Assembly (NCBI GenBank): GCA_021014325.1
Contig: CM037469.1
Location: forward strand, 12,652,663 to 12,716,662
Direction of reading: 5' to 3'
DNA from: Plazaster borealis
Taxonomy: Eukaryota; Echinodermata; Asteroidea; Forcipulatida; Labidiasteridae
DNA length: 64,000 bases
Position numbers and translations under genes: made by a program. Each line of letters starts with the position of its first letter. Position 1 is the stretch's first letter. Below are positions 33,314 to 45,082 of this stretch, in pieces. The notes below the pieces were generated by a model, which was not told where the DNA came from, did not search any database, and saw nothing but the letters and a program-made list of their open reading frames with translations.

Positions 33314-33592
33314 CTACATTGCTGTCATTTGTTTGAAGGGTTTCAGATAGATTTTGTTGGCAAAATGTTCACGAGTTTGTTTTACATTGTTGTCTGTATG
33401 CGAGTTTGTAGCTAAAAAGTTGTGTATTTTTCCTACTTAACAAAGACCTGTTTCCCCAAGTCATTGTATTTATCAGTGCAAGGAATTCTTCGGTTTTCTT
33501 CTTTGGTTAAGTAAATGAATCCCTTGATTGTTGTCTTGTTAAAAGTGTTAACTCTATCTCAATTTATTGATATATATTTTTTTCATTTTAAG

Positions 33593-33769
33593 GGTAAGAG
33601 TATCAACAACGCAATTACTGCCTCAGAAGTCAGTATTTATGTCGGAACAATGAAATGTTCTGTGACCTTCATCGAAGAAACAACTCTTGGTTGTATTTTA
33701 CCCGAGGAGCAACCATCTGCTGGGGACTTCAAGGGCCAAGACACAGAGAGAGGGCTTCCTGTGGTCTGG
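33593..33769 (+). CDS. Plexin exon 20, last IPT domain
   Basis: 177 nt, phase 0 to 0. GKSINNAITASEVSIYVGTM followed by KCSV, then GCILPEEQPSAGDFKGQDTE and RGLPVVW. Donor tgg|gtaagt. The last 100 or so bases with the donor are tandemly repeated downstream. Confidence 0.9.
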
Positions 33770-35830
33770 GTAAGTCTAAAAAGAAACCTCTTTTGCAATT
33801 TACTAAAGAAACAACCATCTCACAGTACTTCAGGAGCAAAGACACATAGAGAGGGCTTTCTGTGGTAAGTCTTAAAACACATCTCGTTGTAATTTACCCG
33901 AGGAGCAACCATCTGCTGGGGACTCCAAGGGTCGAGACAAAGAGAGAGGGCTTCCTGTGGTCTGGGTAAGTCTTAAAAGAAACCTCTGTTGCTATTTACT
34001 AAAGAAACAACCATCTGACCAGTACTTGATGAGACGAGACACAGAGAGAGGGCTTTCTGTGGTAAGTCTTAAAACACATATTGGTTGCAATTTACCCGAG
34101 GAACAACCATCTCACAGGGACTTAGACAAAGAGAGAGGGCTACCTGTGGTAAGTCTTAAAACAATTCTCAGTTGTAATTTACCTGAGGAACAACCATCTG
34201 CCGGAGACTTCAAGGGCCAAGACAAAGGGAGAGGGCTTCCTGTGGTCTGATTTAGTCTTAAAACAAATCTCAGTTGTAATTTACTTGAGAATTAACCATC
34301 TTCTGGAGACTTCATAGACCAAGACACACAGAGAGAGAGGGCTTCCTGTGGTCTGAGTAAGTCTTAAAAGAAACCTCAGTTGTAATTTACCTGAGGAACA
34401 ACCATCTGCCGGAGACTTCAAGGGCCCAGACAAAGGGAGAGGGATTCCTGTGGTCTGGGTAAGTCTTAAAACAACTTTTAGTTGTAACTTACTTGAGAAA
34501 CAACCATGTGCCAGGGACTTCATAGATCAAGACACACAGAGAGAGGGCTTCCTTATGTCTGGCCAAATCTTAAAATAAACCCCTGTTGCTTACTAAAAAA
34601 AGCAACCATCTGACTAGTACCGGTACTTCATGAGCCAAGACAGAGAGAGGGGGCTTCCTGTGGTAAGTCTTTAAACAAATCTCAGTTGTAATTTACCCGA
34701 GGAACAACCATTTCCCAGGGATTTCAAGGGTCAAGACAAAGAGAAAATTAGGCTTCCTGTGGTCTGATTAAGCCTTAAAACAAATCTCAGTTGTAATTTA
34801 CTTGAGAAACAATTCCATCTGCTGGGGACTTCATAGGCAAGACACACAGAGAGAGGGATTCAAAAGGTCTGGGCAAGTCTAAAAACACATCTCAGTTGTA
34901 ATTAACCTGAGGAACAACCATTTGACCAGTACTTCATGAGCCAAGAGACAGAGAAAGGACTTCCTGTGTTCTGATTAAGTCTTAAAACAAATCTCCGTTG
35001 TAATTTACTTGAGAATTAACCATGTGCCTGGGACTTAAAAGACAAAGACACACAGAGGGAGGGCTTCCTGTGGTCTGGGAAAGTATTAAAAGAAACCTCT
35101 GTTTACTCTATTTACTTAAGAAACAACCATCTGACCAGCACTTCATGAGCCAAGACACAGAGAGAGGGGTTTCTGTGGTAAGTCTTAAAACACATCAGTT
35201 GTAATTTACTTGAGAAACAACCATGTGCCGGAGACTTCATAGAACAAGACACACAGAGAGAGGGCTTCCTTAGGTCTGGGTAAGTCTTAAAAGAAACCTT
35301 TGTTGCTATTTTCTTAAGAAACAACAATCTGACCAGTACTTCATGAGCGAAGACAGAGAGAGAGGGGGGTTTCTGTGGTAAGTCTTAAAACACATCTCAG
35401 TTGTAATTTACCTGGGGAACAGCCATATCCCAGTGACTTCAAGGACCAAGACAAAGGGAGAGGGCTTCCTGTGGTCTGATTAAGTCTTAAAACACATCTC
35501 AGTTGTAATTTACCTGAGGAACAACCATCTCCCAGGGACTTCAAGGGCCAAGACAAAGGCAGAGGGCTTCCTGTGCTCTTGGTATAATAAGTCTTAAAAA
35601 CAAATCTCAGTTGTAATTTACCTAAGGAACAACCATCTGTCGAGGAGTCCTTTGGTCAAGACACCGAGACAGGGCTTTCTTTGGTCTGAGCAAGTCGTAA
35701 AAACAAATCCTAGTTAAACTTTTACTTTATAAAAATAAAGAACCATGGCAGAGGGCTTTTTGTGGTCTTGGTAAGTCGTAAGGGCAAAAATCACTTGGAA
35801 TTTACTTGAGAAACAACCTCCTTATAAAAA
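33675..35830. repeat. Tandem array of about 102-bp units made from exon 20 end plus its splice donor
   Basis: About 20 imperfect units. Each carries a version of the exon segment (ttacccgaggaacaaccatct ... agagggcttcctgtggtctg) followed by gtaagtctt-like sequence. The first unit is the true exon end. Many units keep a usable-looking gtaagt donor, and several neighbouring units can be read in one open frame (for example 33957-34250). Confidence 0.93.
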
Positions 35831-35928
35831 GACTTCATGAACTAAGACAAGGAGGGTGAGATGACTGAATTCTCAGTTGTAGTTTTAATTTGTGCGATTC
35901 TTAAAAATATTCAAATCTCCTTTCGTAG

Positions 35929-36136
35929 GTGTTGCACAGCAACCTTGAGTCCCGCATCGGTTACATTGCATATCCTTCAGCCAGTAAAGCCATCATTGTT
36001 CTGTCGGTAATCGGCGCTGTGATTTTCATCATCTTAGTTATCGTGATCGTATCCCTGTCAAATCGCCTGTACACAGCCAGTCAGGACGCTAATCTTCTGG
36101 TCTTGGAGAAAGACTTTCTTGAAGATGTTAAGAAAG
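35929..36136 (+). CDS. Plexin exon 21, membrane-spanning exon
   Basis: 208 nt, phase 0 to 1. After SRIGYIAYPSASK comes a long hydrophobic run AIIVLSVIGAVIFIILVIVI, the single transmembrane helix, then a cytoplasmic stretch with NLLVLEKDFLEDVKK. It divides the extracellular and cytoplasmic parts. Donor aag|gttaga. Confidence 0.92.
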
Positions 36137-36583
36137 GTTAGAAACAGAGGTGAACGAATTTGCTTCAATCATTATACATCCAGGGGGCCAATTCTTCAGT
36201 TGAAGCTGATGGTTTCTCTGCTAGGCACAAAGAAGTGGTGAACCAGTCACAAACAATTGGCATGAGCTCGGCCCGATTTCATAAAGCTGTTAAGCAGAAA
36301 ACACTGCCAAGAAAATTTCTCTGCTAAGCAAAAAATAAAAAAGGGGGAAGATGGGGGCACCACTTGCTACAATCTAAACTTTATGGAATGTTGGCTGGCT
36401 ACCTGTTCTCGCTAAGCAATTTTTTTCTGCTCTTATTAAGCTAGTGTTCCAAAGCAGCTCTGGTTCCCAGGGCCAATGAAGCTTTTGAGAAAGGTTACTT
36501 CTAGACTTAGACAATCAGTTAATCGCCATCCACATTTGAATGTTGACATGCAGAATTATTCTTTTAACAATTTTGAAATACAG
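36137..36583. other. Intron 21
   Basis: Contains a 'gcccgatttcataaagctgttaagcag' type stretch with related reversed sequence (ctcttattaagct near 36433), suggesting a dispersed repeat. No coding signal. Confidence 0.5.
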
Positions 36584-36726
36584 GAATCTCTCAGAGAAAA
36601 ATTGACATCTTACATCTGACGAGTGACGTTGAAGTGAGTGGGATGCCGTTTGTGAGTCACCGTGACTACGCCACTAACATGCTGTTCATTGGACAAGAGG
36701 TCCGACCAACCACAACAGACGAAGAG
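36584..36726 (+). CDS. Plexin exon 22, start of cytoplasmic GAP region
   Basis: 143 nt, phase 1 to 0 (ISQRKIDILHLTSDVEVSGM ... PFVSHRDYATNMLF). The 'sG-Pf--yr-Ya' pattern matches the plexin cytoplasmic N-terminal GAP segment. Donor gag|gtaata. Confidence 0.87.
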
Positions 36727-37104
36727 GTAATAGTGATCAACACAAGAGATTCCATGAACCAGAGTTGTCATAATGAAGCTGAATCTCAAGTTCAGGTTGC
36801 TAGAGTATTCTTAAAATATCATCTGAAGTCAAGTTTCCAGACCACTTGAATTATAATTTATCAACCCTTTCTCATAAACTACAGTTGACAAAAAACCATC
36901 ACAAGCCAAATATAAATTTTACTGCAATGGATCTTTATCCTGAGCTGTAATTCAACTCATGACTTATAGTCCCTTTGAATCCCTGTTATAAAAATCTTCA
37001 AAAGTGGTGACACCTAAACACAAAGAGCTTAAGATTGATCATAACTGTGGGACAATCTTATTAATTGCTCAGCAAAGTGTGATGTCACAATACAGATCAC
37101 AAAT

Positions 37105-37490
37105 TAAAGGCACTGGACACGTGTGGTAATTACTCAAAATAAATATTAGCATAACAACTTACTCGGTTAAGAGCACTGGAGAGCTGTTGATAGTATAAAA
37201 TATTGTGAGTAACGACTCCCTCTGAAGTAATGTAGTTTTTGAGAAAGAGGTAATTTCTCACTAAAATATTTGAATCTGAGAAAGACTTCAGGCCTGAAGC
37301 CTTTCTCAGGCATCTGAAAGCACACAAATTTGTGCAACAAGGGTGTTTTTTTCTTTCATTATTTTACTTGCAACTTCTAAGACCAATTGAGCCCAAATTT
37401 CCACAGATTTGTTATTTTATGCATATGTTGGGACTCACAAAGTGAGAATACTGGTATTTGACAATTACCAAACGTGTTCAGTGCCTTTAA
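37105..37490 (-). repeat. Family A element in intron 22
   Basis: aaaggcactggacacgtgtgg to gttcagtgcctttaa, with an extra hairpin (gaaagacttcaggcctgaagcctttctc) in the middle. Confidence 0.8.
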
Positions 37491-37749
37491 GATGAATTTT
37501 GTGTTTTTTGAAACCAGGAATTAGACTACACTCAACCACATCGAAAGCATTTACTAAATAACTCCTTCTCAAGAAACAGTAGTTGGAGCAAAATAACACA
37601 GTCAGTAGACCAACCAACCAAAAAAAGTAAATACAAAGATTAACAGAGTGACCAATACTGCTGCACCTTTCGTTAAATTTACTTATTGATGCTTAGGAAC
37701 AGGTTGCATTTTTTTTCTAAAAATTGTTCATATTTCATTCTTTGTAAAG

Positions 37750-37880
37750 TATGGCGAAGACGCCGTAGTTGAAGAAGCCATGATGAAGTTCTCTGAGTTG
37801 CTAGGCAACAAGAACTTCTTATTTATTCTCATCCAGACCCTGGATACAGGGAGCCGCTCGAAGATGTCGGTAGAAAAAAG
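37750..37880 (+). CDS. Plexin exon 23, GAP region
   Basis: 131 nt, phase 0 to 2 (YGEDAVVEEAMMKFSELLGN followed by KNFLFILIQTLD), equivalent to the 'fs-LL--k-Fl--fi-tlE' stretch of plexins. Donor aag|gtgaga. Confidence 0.88.
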
Positions 37881-38554
37881 GTGAGAAGTTTGAGACATGA
37901 ATTTTTAACTTTTTGTTTGATTTCTCCCCACGAATGAGGCTGTTAAATACTTTATAATCACACCTTTTTTCTGCTGGAATTTTCTTTTTTTGTAGCAATG
38001 TTGAATATTTTCTTGACATTTGTTTTGTTAAACAAAAAACTTTGTATATATTTGAAATATTTTATTACAGGATTTAGATTCCTTGATATAATATATATGC
38101 CTTGTAAAAGTGTAGAATGTATATTTTTCTATAACAAAAGCATTTTGTGTAAGGGTTTTAAAATTATGTTTGCAAGTTCGCCACAAACAAGGCTAAAAAC
38201 CACTCTTGGTAAGGGGCTACATGAAGAAAATAAATAAGATGAAAATAACTCAGGGGAGCTGAAGGTAGGAATTGACATTCCTCTTAAAACAGTCTAGATT
38301 GTAGGATGGAGGGCAACATGCACCAGGCAAGGAGTTCCAAAGAGATGCAGTACGTGGAATAAAGCTATTGGGGTGGCTCTTGGTTCTACATCTCAGCAAA
38401 GCAAGAGTGTATATGGTGAGAACAAACAGAAAGCCTGGTTTCACGCTGAAACACCCTGTTAGGGGGAGCCAGGTCGGACACACTGGTGGCACATTTACCA
38501 TTGGACAAAGTTATTACTATTGTATTTTTGTTTGCACAATTTCATATTTTCTAG
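37881..38554. other. Intron 23, with a possible old retroelement fragment
   Basis: AT-rich. Around 38255-38490 the minus strand has an 83-codon ORF ending in '...PRTASLWNSLPGACC...FKRNVNSYL', the phrase typical of the 3' end of non-LTR retrotransposon reverse transcriptase ORFs (RTxxLWNsLP ... FK). Probably a short LINE relic. Confidence 0.55.
38250..38501 (-). pseudogene. Non-LTR retrotransposon RT C-terminal relic
   Basis: Minus-strand ORF of 83 codons with CRTKSHPNSFIPRTASLWNS then LPGACCPPSYNLDCFKRNVN. In LINE ORF2 proteins 'f-prT--lWN-LP ... -FK--l' is the usual C-terminal phrase. No catalytic RT domain is present, so this is a fragment in intron 23. Confidence 0.65.
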
Positions 38555-38620
38555 ACAATCGATAGCATCTTTACTGACTGTTACCATGGTGCTGAATAAC
38601 AACCTGGATATCCTAACAGA
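38555..38620 (+). CDS. Plexin exon 24, GAP region
   Basis: 66 nt, phase 2 to 2 (QSIASLLTVTMVLNNNLDILT). 'vAsLLt-al---l-y-t' is typical. Donor aga|gtaagt. Confidence 0.85.
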
Positions 38621-38789
38621 GTAAGTGAAACTGGGAACTATTTCAATTGCCTGTTTTTAAAGTTGGTTTAGACTCTCAGTAGGCCCTACTTCCCTTTGTT
38701 AAAAAATAAAACAAAAGCGAACTGGGAGAGTGTGTTATATTGTAATTAAAAAATAATTATTAATAAAAAAAATAAACCTGGTAAGGGAG

Positions 38790-39100
38790 TATGTTGTAAT
38801 GATAAATATAATATTGTTGATGAAACGGCTCTGAAGTGACGTAGTTTTTTTTGAAGAAGAAGTAATTTTCCACGAATTTGATTTCGAGACTCGGAATTTT
38901 GATTTGAGGTAAATCAATCGTCTGAAAGCAACACAACTTCGTGTTGTGACAAGGGTGTTTTTCTTTATTTATTTATCGCAACTTAGACGACCAATTGAGC
39001 TCAAATTTTCACTCAGGTTTGTTATTTTATGCATATGTTGAGATACACCAAATGAAAAGACTGGTCTTTGACAATTACCAATAGTGTCCAGTGTCTTTAG
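38790..39100 (-). repeat. Degenerate family A element in intron 24
   Basis: Weak match along its length (gaagtgacgtagtttttt, ttgcataTgtTGagatacacc, ttaccaatagtgtccagtg). Confidence 0.6.
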
Positions 39101-39233
39101 TTTTTGGAAAATGTAATAGATGGAACGGACATTATGACTAACGAAAGACCTACAGCAAGAAATATCAAGGCTGGGATAAAACGTCACAATTATTCGTTGG
39201 GACATCTCATGTAAATAATAATCTTTATGAGAT

Positions 39234-39510
39234 GTGTTGTTTCTGAGAAGTTAACAACTCGACGTTTCAACCAATGTGCTCTGATTGTCTTCAGGATAAT
39301 GCTGGACTATGTTGCTTTGTTTTGCTTTAGTGCTGTTAAAGAGCTTGCAGGCGGTTTGAATGTAAACAGAGGTCACATTGTCTATAGGCTTCAAGCTAAA
39401 CCTCTTTGGCAGTTAAGTTGCAAACAGCAACATAGTCCAGCACTCCCTGAAGACAACCAGAGCACACTTGGCGAAACGTCGAGTTGTTAACCACCGGTTT
39501 TTCTCAGAAC
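39234..39510. repeat. Foldback element with gaaacgtcgag motif in intron 24
   Basis: The left arm (ttctgagaagttaacaact... to about 39320) pairs with the right arm (about 39425-39510). Arms of about 75 bp carry cctgaagaca...cgaaacgtcgag. Related motifs occur at 47578-47665 and 52938-52978. Confidence 0.75.
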
Positions 39511-39703
39511 CATCAAAGTCTATAAAGATAATTATTCACATGGTGTCTCCGCAAACCTCACTTGATTCCCACTTGTTTCAAATCCAACTTAAAAGAAAAT
39601 CCCAAACGGAAATGAATGGTATGCCCATTAGTTGGGATATATTTTCTTGTTATGATACTTTCAAATTGTTTAGTTATTTACTGAATGTTCTTGTTATTTT
39701 TAG

Positions 39704-39778
39704 CGTCTTGTTAACTTTGATGTCACAGATGATTAAAGATGCTCAATCCACTAACCAAGAACTGCTACTTTTCAGCAA
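39704..39778 (+). CDS. Plexin exon 25, GAP region ending at the arginine-finger position
   Basis: 75 nt, phase 2 to 2 (VLLTLMSQMIKDAQSTNQ ... ELLLFS plus a split Lys codon). In plexins an LRRTESV motif spans this junction; here it reads LFSKTDSV. Donor caa|gtaaga. Confidence 0.87.
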
Positions 39779-39805
39779 GTAAGAATCGTACACATTATTT
39801 CACTA

Positions 39806-40035
39806 CACTCTAAAAACTTCCTGGGTCAGAATTGACCTGGATTCCAGAGTGGCCTGACCAATTTTGGGGTCAGTGTGACCCGGAGTCTGTGTCAAAAATG
39901 ACTCAGAAATGGGTCAAACTGACGCAGAATCCGAGTTAAAATCCCATTATCAAAACCGGGTCAACCTGACCCAGAGATGGGTCAGGACACATTGGACTAG
40001 GAATCCGGTCAATTCTGACCCAGGAGATTTTACAG
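39806..40035. repeat. Family C MITE-like element, copy 1 (intron 25)
   Basis: Inverted ends of about 30 bp (cctgggtcagaattgacc / ggtcaattctgacccagg); the interior repeats 'tgacccag' words. Confidence 0.75.
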
Positions 40036-40744
40036 TTTGAATAACCTATTATCCAAAATGCTAGTTAAAAAAAACCCAGGCTATACTCGGGTCGGACTTC
40101 CAATGACCCCTGCACTGTAGAGATGTCTTAACACTCGATGATGCCATCGAACTGCAGTGCACTGTCCAGTTTTAATTAAATAATCAGTACTCTGCCATTT
40201 TCATTTTTTTTTTTATCTAAAAAAATCAGCATTCCCCATCTACACCTAGCCAAATAGCATGGTAATGTCTTGTTACCATCCGGGGTCTTTTTCACACACA
40301 AAACATCCATGAATGACCAGCTCTCCCGGAATTTCCATAGGAATTCCACAGCAGTTGTTTGACATTGGTGTCATTAGCCACTACTGGGTGAAATGAGCCA
40401 TTTGGTTTCCAGATGTTTTTTCTGTTAACTTGTACAGTGGCTGTAAGCAGTGACCTGGTTGTTTATTTGGATGAATTGAGTAGGGTCCATATCTAATGGT
40501 TTGGGCCATTTGAAAGTGATTGGGTTCTCCACAAAAATTAATAACACGCAAAATACAAATGGACTGTAGCCTGCTGACCGATGGCCTCACCGTGTGATTT
40601 GTTTTTGATGATGTCACGCAGGGTACCGTAGACCACCGAGTGACGCGAGACCAGTTCAAACCCTGTATTATTGGCACTAATTTGTTCTACAGTTATCTTT
40701 CCATACCAAATAAATAACTTTGGTTCATTGTGGGAATTTATTTA

Positions 40745-41050
40745 TGAATTCAGAGTGCAAGTTGAACCCTTAAAGTAAGCGCTGGTAACACTAAGTCATG
40801 GCACATTTTGATTGATTTCACTGTTTTCTCCAAAGTGCAATGCACTGGCAGAGTCAAAGTCCTGTATACAGAGTTGTAATTTGTATTTATTTTTATTTTT
40901 AGGGGCTTAAAAATATGTCCACTCATTTACCTTGTGCACAAAATTGTACAGCCATACAGACCTACCCAGATCAAACCCCACTGGAGCCATCTGTTCTTTG
41001 TAGCAGACTTCCGGATGTCTTGCTAAATGCCTGGGCTATGCTCTGAGGTT
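40745..41050 (+). repeat. Dispersed repeat E, copy 1 (intron 25)
   Basis: Shares, in opposite orientation, a block with 48665-48925: agcgctggtaacactaag, ttgtgcacaaaattgta, cagacctacccagatc, gccatctgttctttgtag. Confidence 0.75.
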
Positions 41051-41265
41051 TCCAAAAACCCCTTTCACCTGCAAAACAAACTTTTTGGCTTTACTGGGGT
41101 ACCAGAAACTAGTGAAACTTCCTACATTTGTGTAATTCCTTGGGTTACTCCTTCACTTAAGGGTTGTAATCCACCTGTACATTTATGAACCACCACGACT
41201 CATCAGAAAGATAATTACATGGTGCTTAGTTTCTAAGATGTTTTTTAACATTCATACTTGTCCAG

Positions 41266-41332
41266 GACAGACAGTGTTTTGGAGAAGCTTCTTTCAAACT
41301 GGGTCTCCCTATGTCTGTATGACCAACTAAAG
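41266..41332 (+). CDS. Plexin exon 26, GAP region
   Basis: 67 nt, phase 2 to 0 (TDSVLEKLLSNWVSLCLYDQ then LK), a close match to the conserved 'TeSV-EKmLtNW-s--LY--Lk' block. Donor aag|gtaggt. Confidence 0.92.
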
Positions 41333-41660
41333 GTAGGTCAACATTTGAAAACATTGTCAGAATAATAGTGTGATTGCTAGATCTTCCTACGGAAGTTAAA
41401 CATCATTGGAATTATTAAAAATTATTAGTTACGTTTGCCTCACAGTGTTTTGCATGAGTTCTAGAGTTTCTTGTTGGTTGTTTTCTGTCGACTTCGTTTC
41501 TTTGTTTTGTTTGTGATGTGTGAAACAAGAGGTGGGTCTGTGTGCCTGTTCGGGGTTTCCCTTTTGCTGCACGTTGTATTTTTAATGTTTGTGCAATAAA
41601 GGTAATAAACTTATTGAACTAAACTAGACGTGGTTTCTTTGTCATTATGTTTTGGTATAG

Positions 41661-41807
41661 AATCACACCGCCTACCCTCTGTTTGTGCTTTATCGTGCCA
41701 TCAAATACCGCACTGAACACGGTCCAATTGATGCTGTCACCGGCCAGGCAATATTTTCTCTCAACTTTGAGAATTTACTACAAGAAACCATAAACTTCAA
41801 CGTCTTG
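41661..41807 (+). CDS. Plexin exon 27, start of Rho GTPase-binding segment
   Basis: 147 nt, phase 0 to 0 (AYPLFVLYRAIKYRTEHGPI followed by DAVTGQAIFSLN). 'eplf-LyrAik-q---GPiDa-tg-A-ysL' is a hallmark plexin block. Donor ttg|gtaagt. Confidence 0.93.
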
Positions 41808-41837
41808 GTAAGTAACAGATATCCAATGGTCCGATTC

Positions 41838-42161
41838 CTTAAGGCACTGAACACGTTTGGAAATTGTCAAAGACCAGTGTTCTCATTTGGTGTATCCCAA
41901 CATATGCATAAAATAACAAGCCTGTGAAAATTTGGGCTCAATTGGTCATCGAAGTTGCAAGAAAATGATGAAAGAAAAAACACCCTTGTTGTACAAATTT
42001 GTGTGCTTTCAGATAGGAATAAAAGGCTTATTGCAAGAAGTATTTTATTATTTTATGTGAGAAATGACATATTATCAACAGCTCTCTGTTGCTCGTTACC
42101 AATTCAGTTTTTATGCTAATATATATTTTGAGAAATTACCAAACGTGTACAGTGCCTTTAA
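41838..42161 (+). repeat. Family A element in intron 27
   Basis: aaggcactgaacacgtttgg to aaacgtgtacagtgcctttaa; a small internal deletion near 42065. Confidence 0.85.
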
Positions 42162-42375
42162 GACCCACTATAGACTGTGCAAGTCTCGCGCGTATTCGAA
42201 AATTTGTTGAGCACTTACATTGTCCCACGTACATTGCTTTAACACGTGAAGGAATTCAACAAACTCGCGCACAATTCAATTAAAAACCACCTTTTTCTGC
42301 CACTAACTTCAGTAAGAACCTGACTAAAATTAGACAAATCTATCATAAAATGAATATTGTATTCATGGGTTCTAG

Positions 42376-42529
42376 GCACTGGTGGTTCTCAACAGAGAAG
42401 GAAATATCATCAGGGAAGTCAAGGTACTAGATGTGGACACCATCTCACAAGTCAAGGAGAAGATCTTAGATGCCATCCATCTCAACAAGCCCTACTCCGG
42501 CAGACCCAGCGCCAACCAACTCAGTCTTG
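42376..42529 (+). CDS. Plexin exon 28, Rho GTPase-binding segment
   Basis: 154 nt, phase 0 to 1 ([20 protein letters not shown] followed by [15 protein letters not shown]), the '[17 protein letters not shown]' block. Donor ttg|gtatgt. Confidence 0.93.
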
Positions 42530-42897
42530 GTATGTCACTCTTAAATTGCTGACACTCCAGCAGTTATAGAAAACAATCAATGACGAGACCTGATGATTTT
42601 AAACTCACACAGTCTTGAGGTATGCCCGATATGGGGGCAGAGTGTATTCCCCAATGTTACTTTAACACATTATTTTCCTCTTGTAAGAAGTACCCTCCTT
42701 TAAAATCCTCTAAAAAATTCCTGAGATTCCAAGAACATAATGAAGACACAACCGGGGGGGTGGGGGCACCAACCCCATATCCTTCACCAAATCTATTGTC
42801 TGCACAGTTTCCTTTTCTTAATTACCAACAACGGTCAAATATTTCTCATAATCAGAAAGTAATCTTTAATAACACATGTGGCTTTATTGGTGAACAG

Positions 42898-42998
42898 TGT
42901 GGCACCGGGGAAAGAACGACCGTCAGATCTTGACGGACAAGTGCGTAAGACCTGTCGATAACAAGCCATGTCGACTCAACACCCTGAACGATTTCAAA
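42898..42998 (+). CDS. Plexin exon 29, Rho GTPase-binding segment end
   Basis: 101 nt, phase 1 to 0 (VWHRGKNDRQILTDKCVRPV followed by DNKPCRLNTLNDFK). The LNTL motif is a plexin signature. Donor aaa|gtgagt. Confidence 0.92.
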
Positions 42999-43707
42999 GT
43001 GAGTAAAACACACAATAACTTCATCAAGCTAACTTTGGTTACAAAAATATGATCTTAAAATAAATATTTGAAGTTTAAAATGCTCGTAATACTATTGAAA
43101 TGCACAAAAAACCATAGATCAAGCACAAACTCACAATGGTCCCCATAGCAAAAGTGACGCTAGTTCAAAAGGTTCCACAAGGTTGGAAGTCCAATTTTAC
43201 CCATTTTGTGTATACGTACATTATTGTATTTTATGTAAAAAGTAGTAATGGCAACTGAGATTGCTTTGAAGTGTACTGACGGGTGTTTTACACACAGAAT
43301 ACAATGACTTGACAGGATTAAAGAGGTTGCATGATAATCGCAGGAGATAAGAAATACAATTATTTCATTTTGCCAACCTAGGATTGGATTTTGAGTCACA
43401 GTGTTTTCACTTTTGTTCATCCTGGCCATTCGAGATTGGATTGTCTTTACTCCCTCCCACCTCCCCTCTTCCCCAATCCGCTCCTCTTCTATACATTCCT
43501 TATCCCCACCCCAATCTCTTCCCCGTCTCATTCTTACCTACTGTACCTCTATACATCTATTCTTTTGATTGGTATTTGTTATACAATTTATCTTTCATCT
43601 TGGCCGAATAAATAATAGTACTCGTAATAAAAATTATTGGGGTTTTTAAGATGATGATATTGGATAAGAGCTTTCAATGGTTCCCTGGTATTTCATTGGT
43701 TGCCTAG
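42999..43707. other. Intron 29
   Basis: Non-coding. A C/T-rich tract (ctccctcccacctcccctcttcc) lies at 43450-43560; otherwise AT-rich. Confidence 0.6.
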
Positions 43708-43801
43708 GTACCTGACAGAGCACCAGTTACCCTTGTGGATAAGGGACAAGCTGCCAGTTGCTCCGGACCAGTGCATCAGTTTGAAGAAAAGATTACACAT
43801 G
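43708..43801 (+). CDS. Plexin exon 30, linker (duplicated block A)
   Basis: 94 nt, phase 0 to 1 (VPDRAPVTLVDKGQAASCSG then PVHQFEEKITH). Donor atg|gtaaat. Its 3' half resembles exon 33 (QFEE/QFER), with the same donor. Confidence 0.85.
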
Positions 43802-44142
43802 GTAAATAATTTCTAAATATATTAAGAAACTCAAAGTTAAGGGAAATCAAGCCTCACCTTTTTTATTTCAAACATTCTAGTTAATCCCCACCCCACCTCA
43901 AAAAAAAAGAAACAGGGAAAAAAACAAAAAAACATCCCAAGACAAATTTAAAACTTGATATGTTCTACTACTAGCTCCATGAAGTGGAGCTGAGTTCCAA
44001 AGTCTTGTTTCAAAATGGATTTGTCTTTTTAGAATTAAAAAAACTGGCTTTCTGTAAGTGTATCAAAATGGTCATAAACACTCATCCATAACTCTGGATT
44101 AAAAGAAGGTGATATTTCGTTATTTTTGAATCCTCTTTACAG

Positions 44143-44198
44143 AATATTTTACCATCAAAAATGAAAACACCCCTGGAGGACATCAAGATCAACATCTG
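44143..44198 (+). CDS. Plexin exon 31, linker (duplicated block A)
   Basis: 56 nt, phase 1 to 0 (EYFTIKNENTPGGHQDQHL). Donor ctg|gtaaaa. A small polar exon resembling exon 34 in size, phase and HL ending. Confidence 0.78.
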
Positions 44199-44582
44199 GT
44201 AAAACTATAAAATAACATCAACGTTACTGTATATTCGGTTTGTGGTAACACCATGTGAACTACCTCCACGTGTGTAGATTTGTTCTTTGAGAACTTGTCT
44301 TGCTATTTTATTCTTCTAAGCGAAAGTAGTAGTCCCGGCCGATTTCCTACCCTCTGCCCAGGTAGTAGTGAATAAGCAGAACAGTTCTTTCCAGTATAGT
44401 CTCCCAAATTCCGAAATCTACTCAGCAAAAGTAGAGTAGATATACACATGGTGTTACCACAAATGCAAACCGAAAAAAAATGATTGATACCTCACCATGT
44501 ATAATGCCTCAAAACCTATCAACGTGATTATTCATCAGGATATTTCTTGATCCAATGTGTTTCCCAAAAAAATGATTTTCCT

Positions 44583-45082
44583 CCGTATGGCGTTCCGGAA
44601 GTGCCATCCAACTTGTTGAGATCCGCATATAAATTACGGCAGGACGATGACATCATTAACGTAAAGATGATGATGACATCTTAGAAGTAGAATGTTGTCT
44701 TCAAAAATATAGTTTCATCTCGGGATGACGACATCCTGCAAGTAAAATGTTCTTGTCTGCCCAAGAAAATTATCTTGGGTTTTTGTAATTTTCAGGATGT
44801 TCCATCCCATGATGAATTTTCTCGGGAAGTCGAGTGACATCCTACGTTCAGGATGTCTTCATCTCAAGATAATTTATCTCGGTTAGTCGACATCTTACTT
44901 CCATGATGTCGACTTCCTAGGATAAAGTCTATTTGGAGGACGACATTGTACTTACAAGATGTCGTCATCCCGAGATAAAATCATCTCAGGATGTCATAAT
45001 CTTCCGTTTATGATGTCATCATCCTGCAGTAAATTATCTCAGGATCTCAACATGTCGGATGGCACTTCCAGAGCTCCGTATC
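44583..45082. repeat. Foldback element of about 500 bp in intron 31
   Basis: Left end tatggcgttccggaagtgcc and following 20 bases are the reverse complement of the right end (ggatctcaacatgtcggatg ... ggagctccgta-like). The interior is a series of 'gatgacgacatcctg/ctcgggatgtcg' words that are themselves partly palindromic. Confidence 0.75.

Noticed and set aside
33957..34250. 97-codon ORF as an independent gene
   Set aside because: It runs across several units of the exon 20 array and only repeats the exon 20 peptide; at most it is an extended exon.
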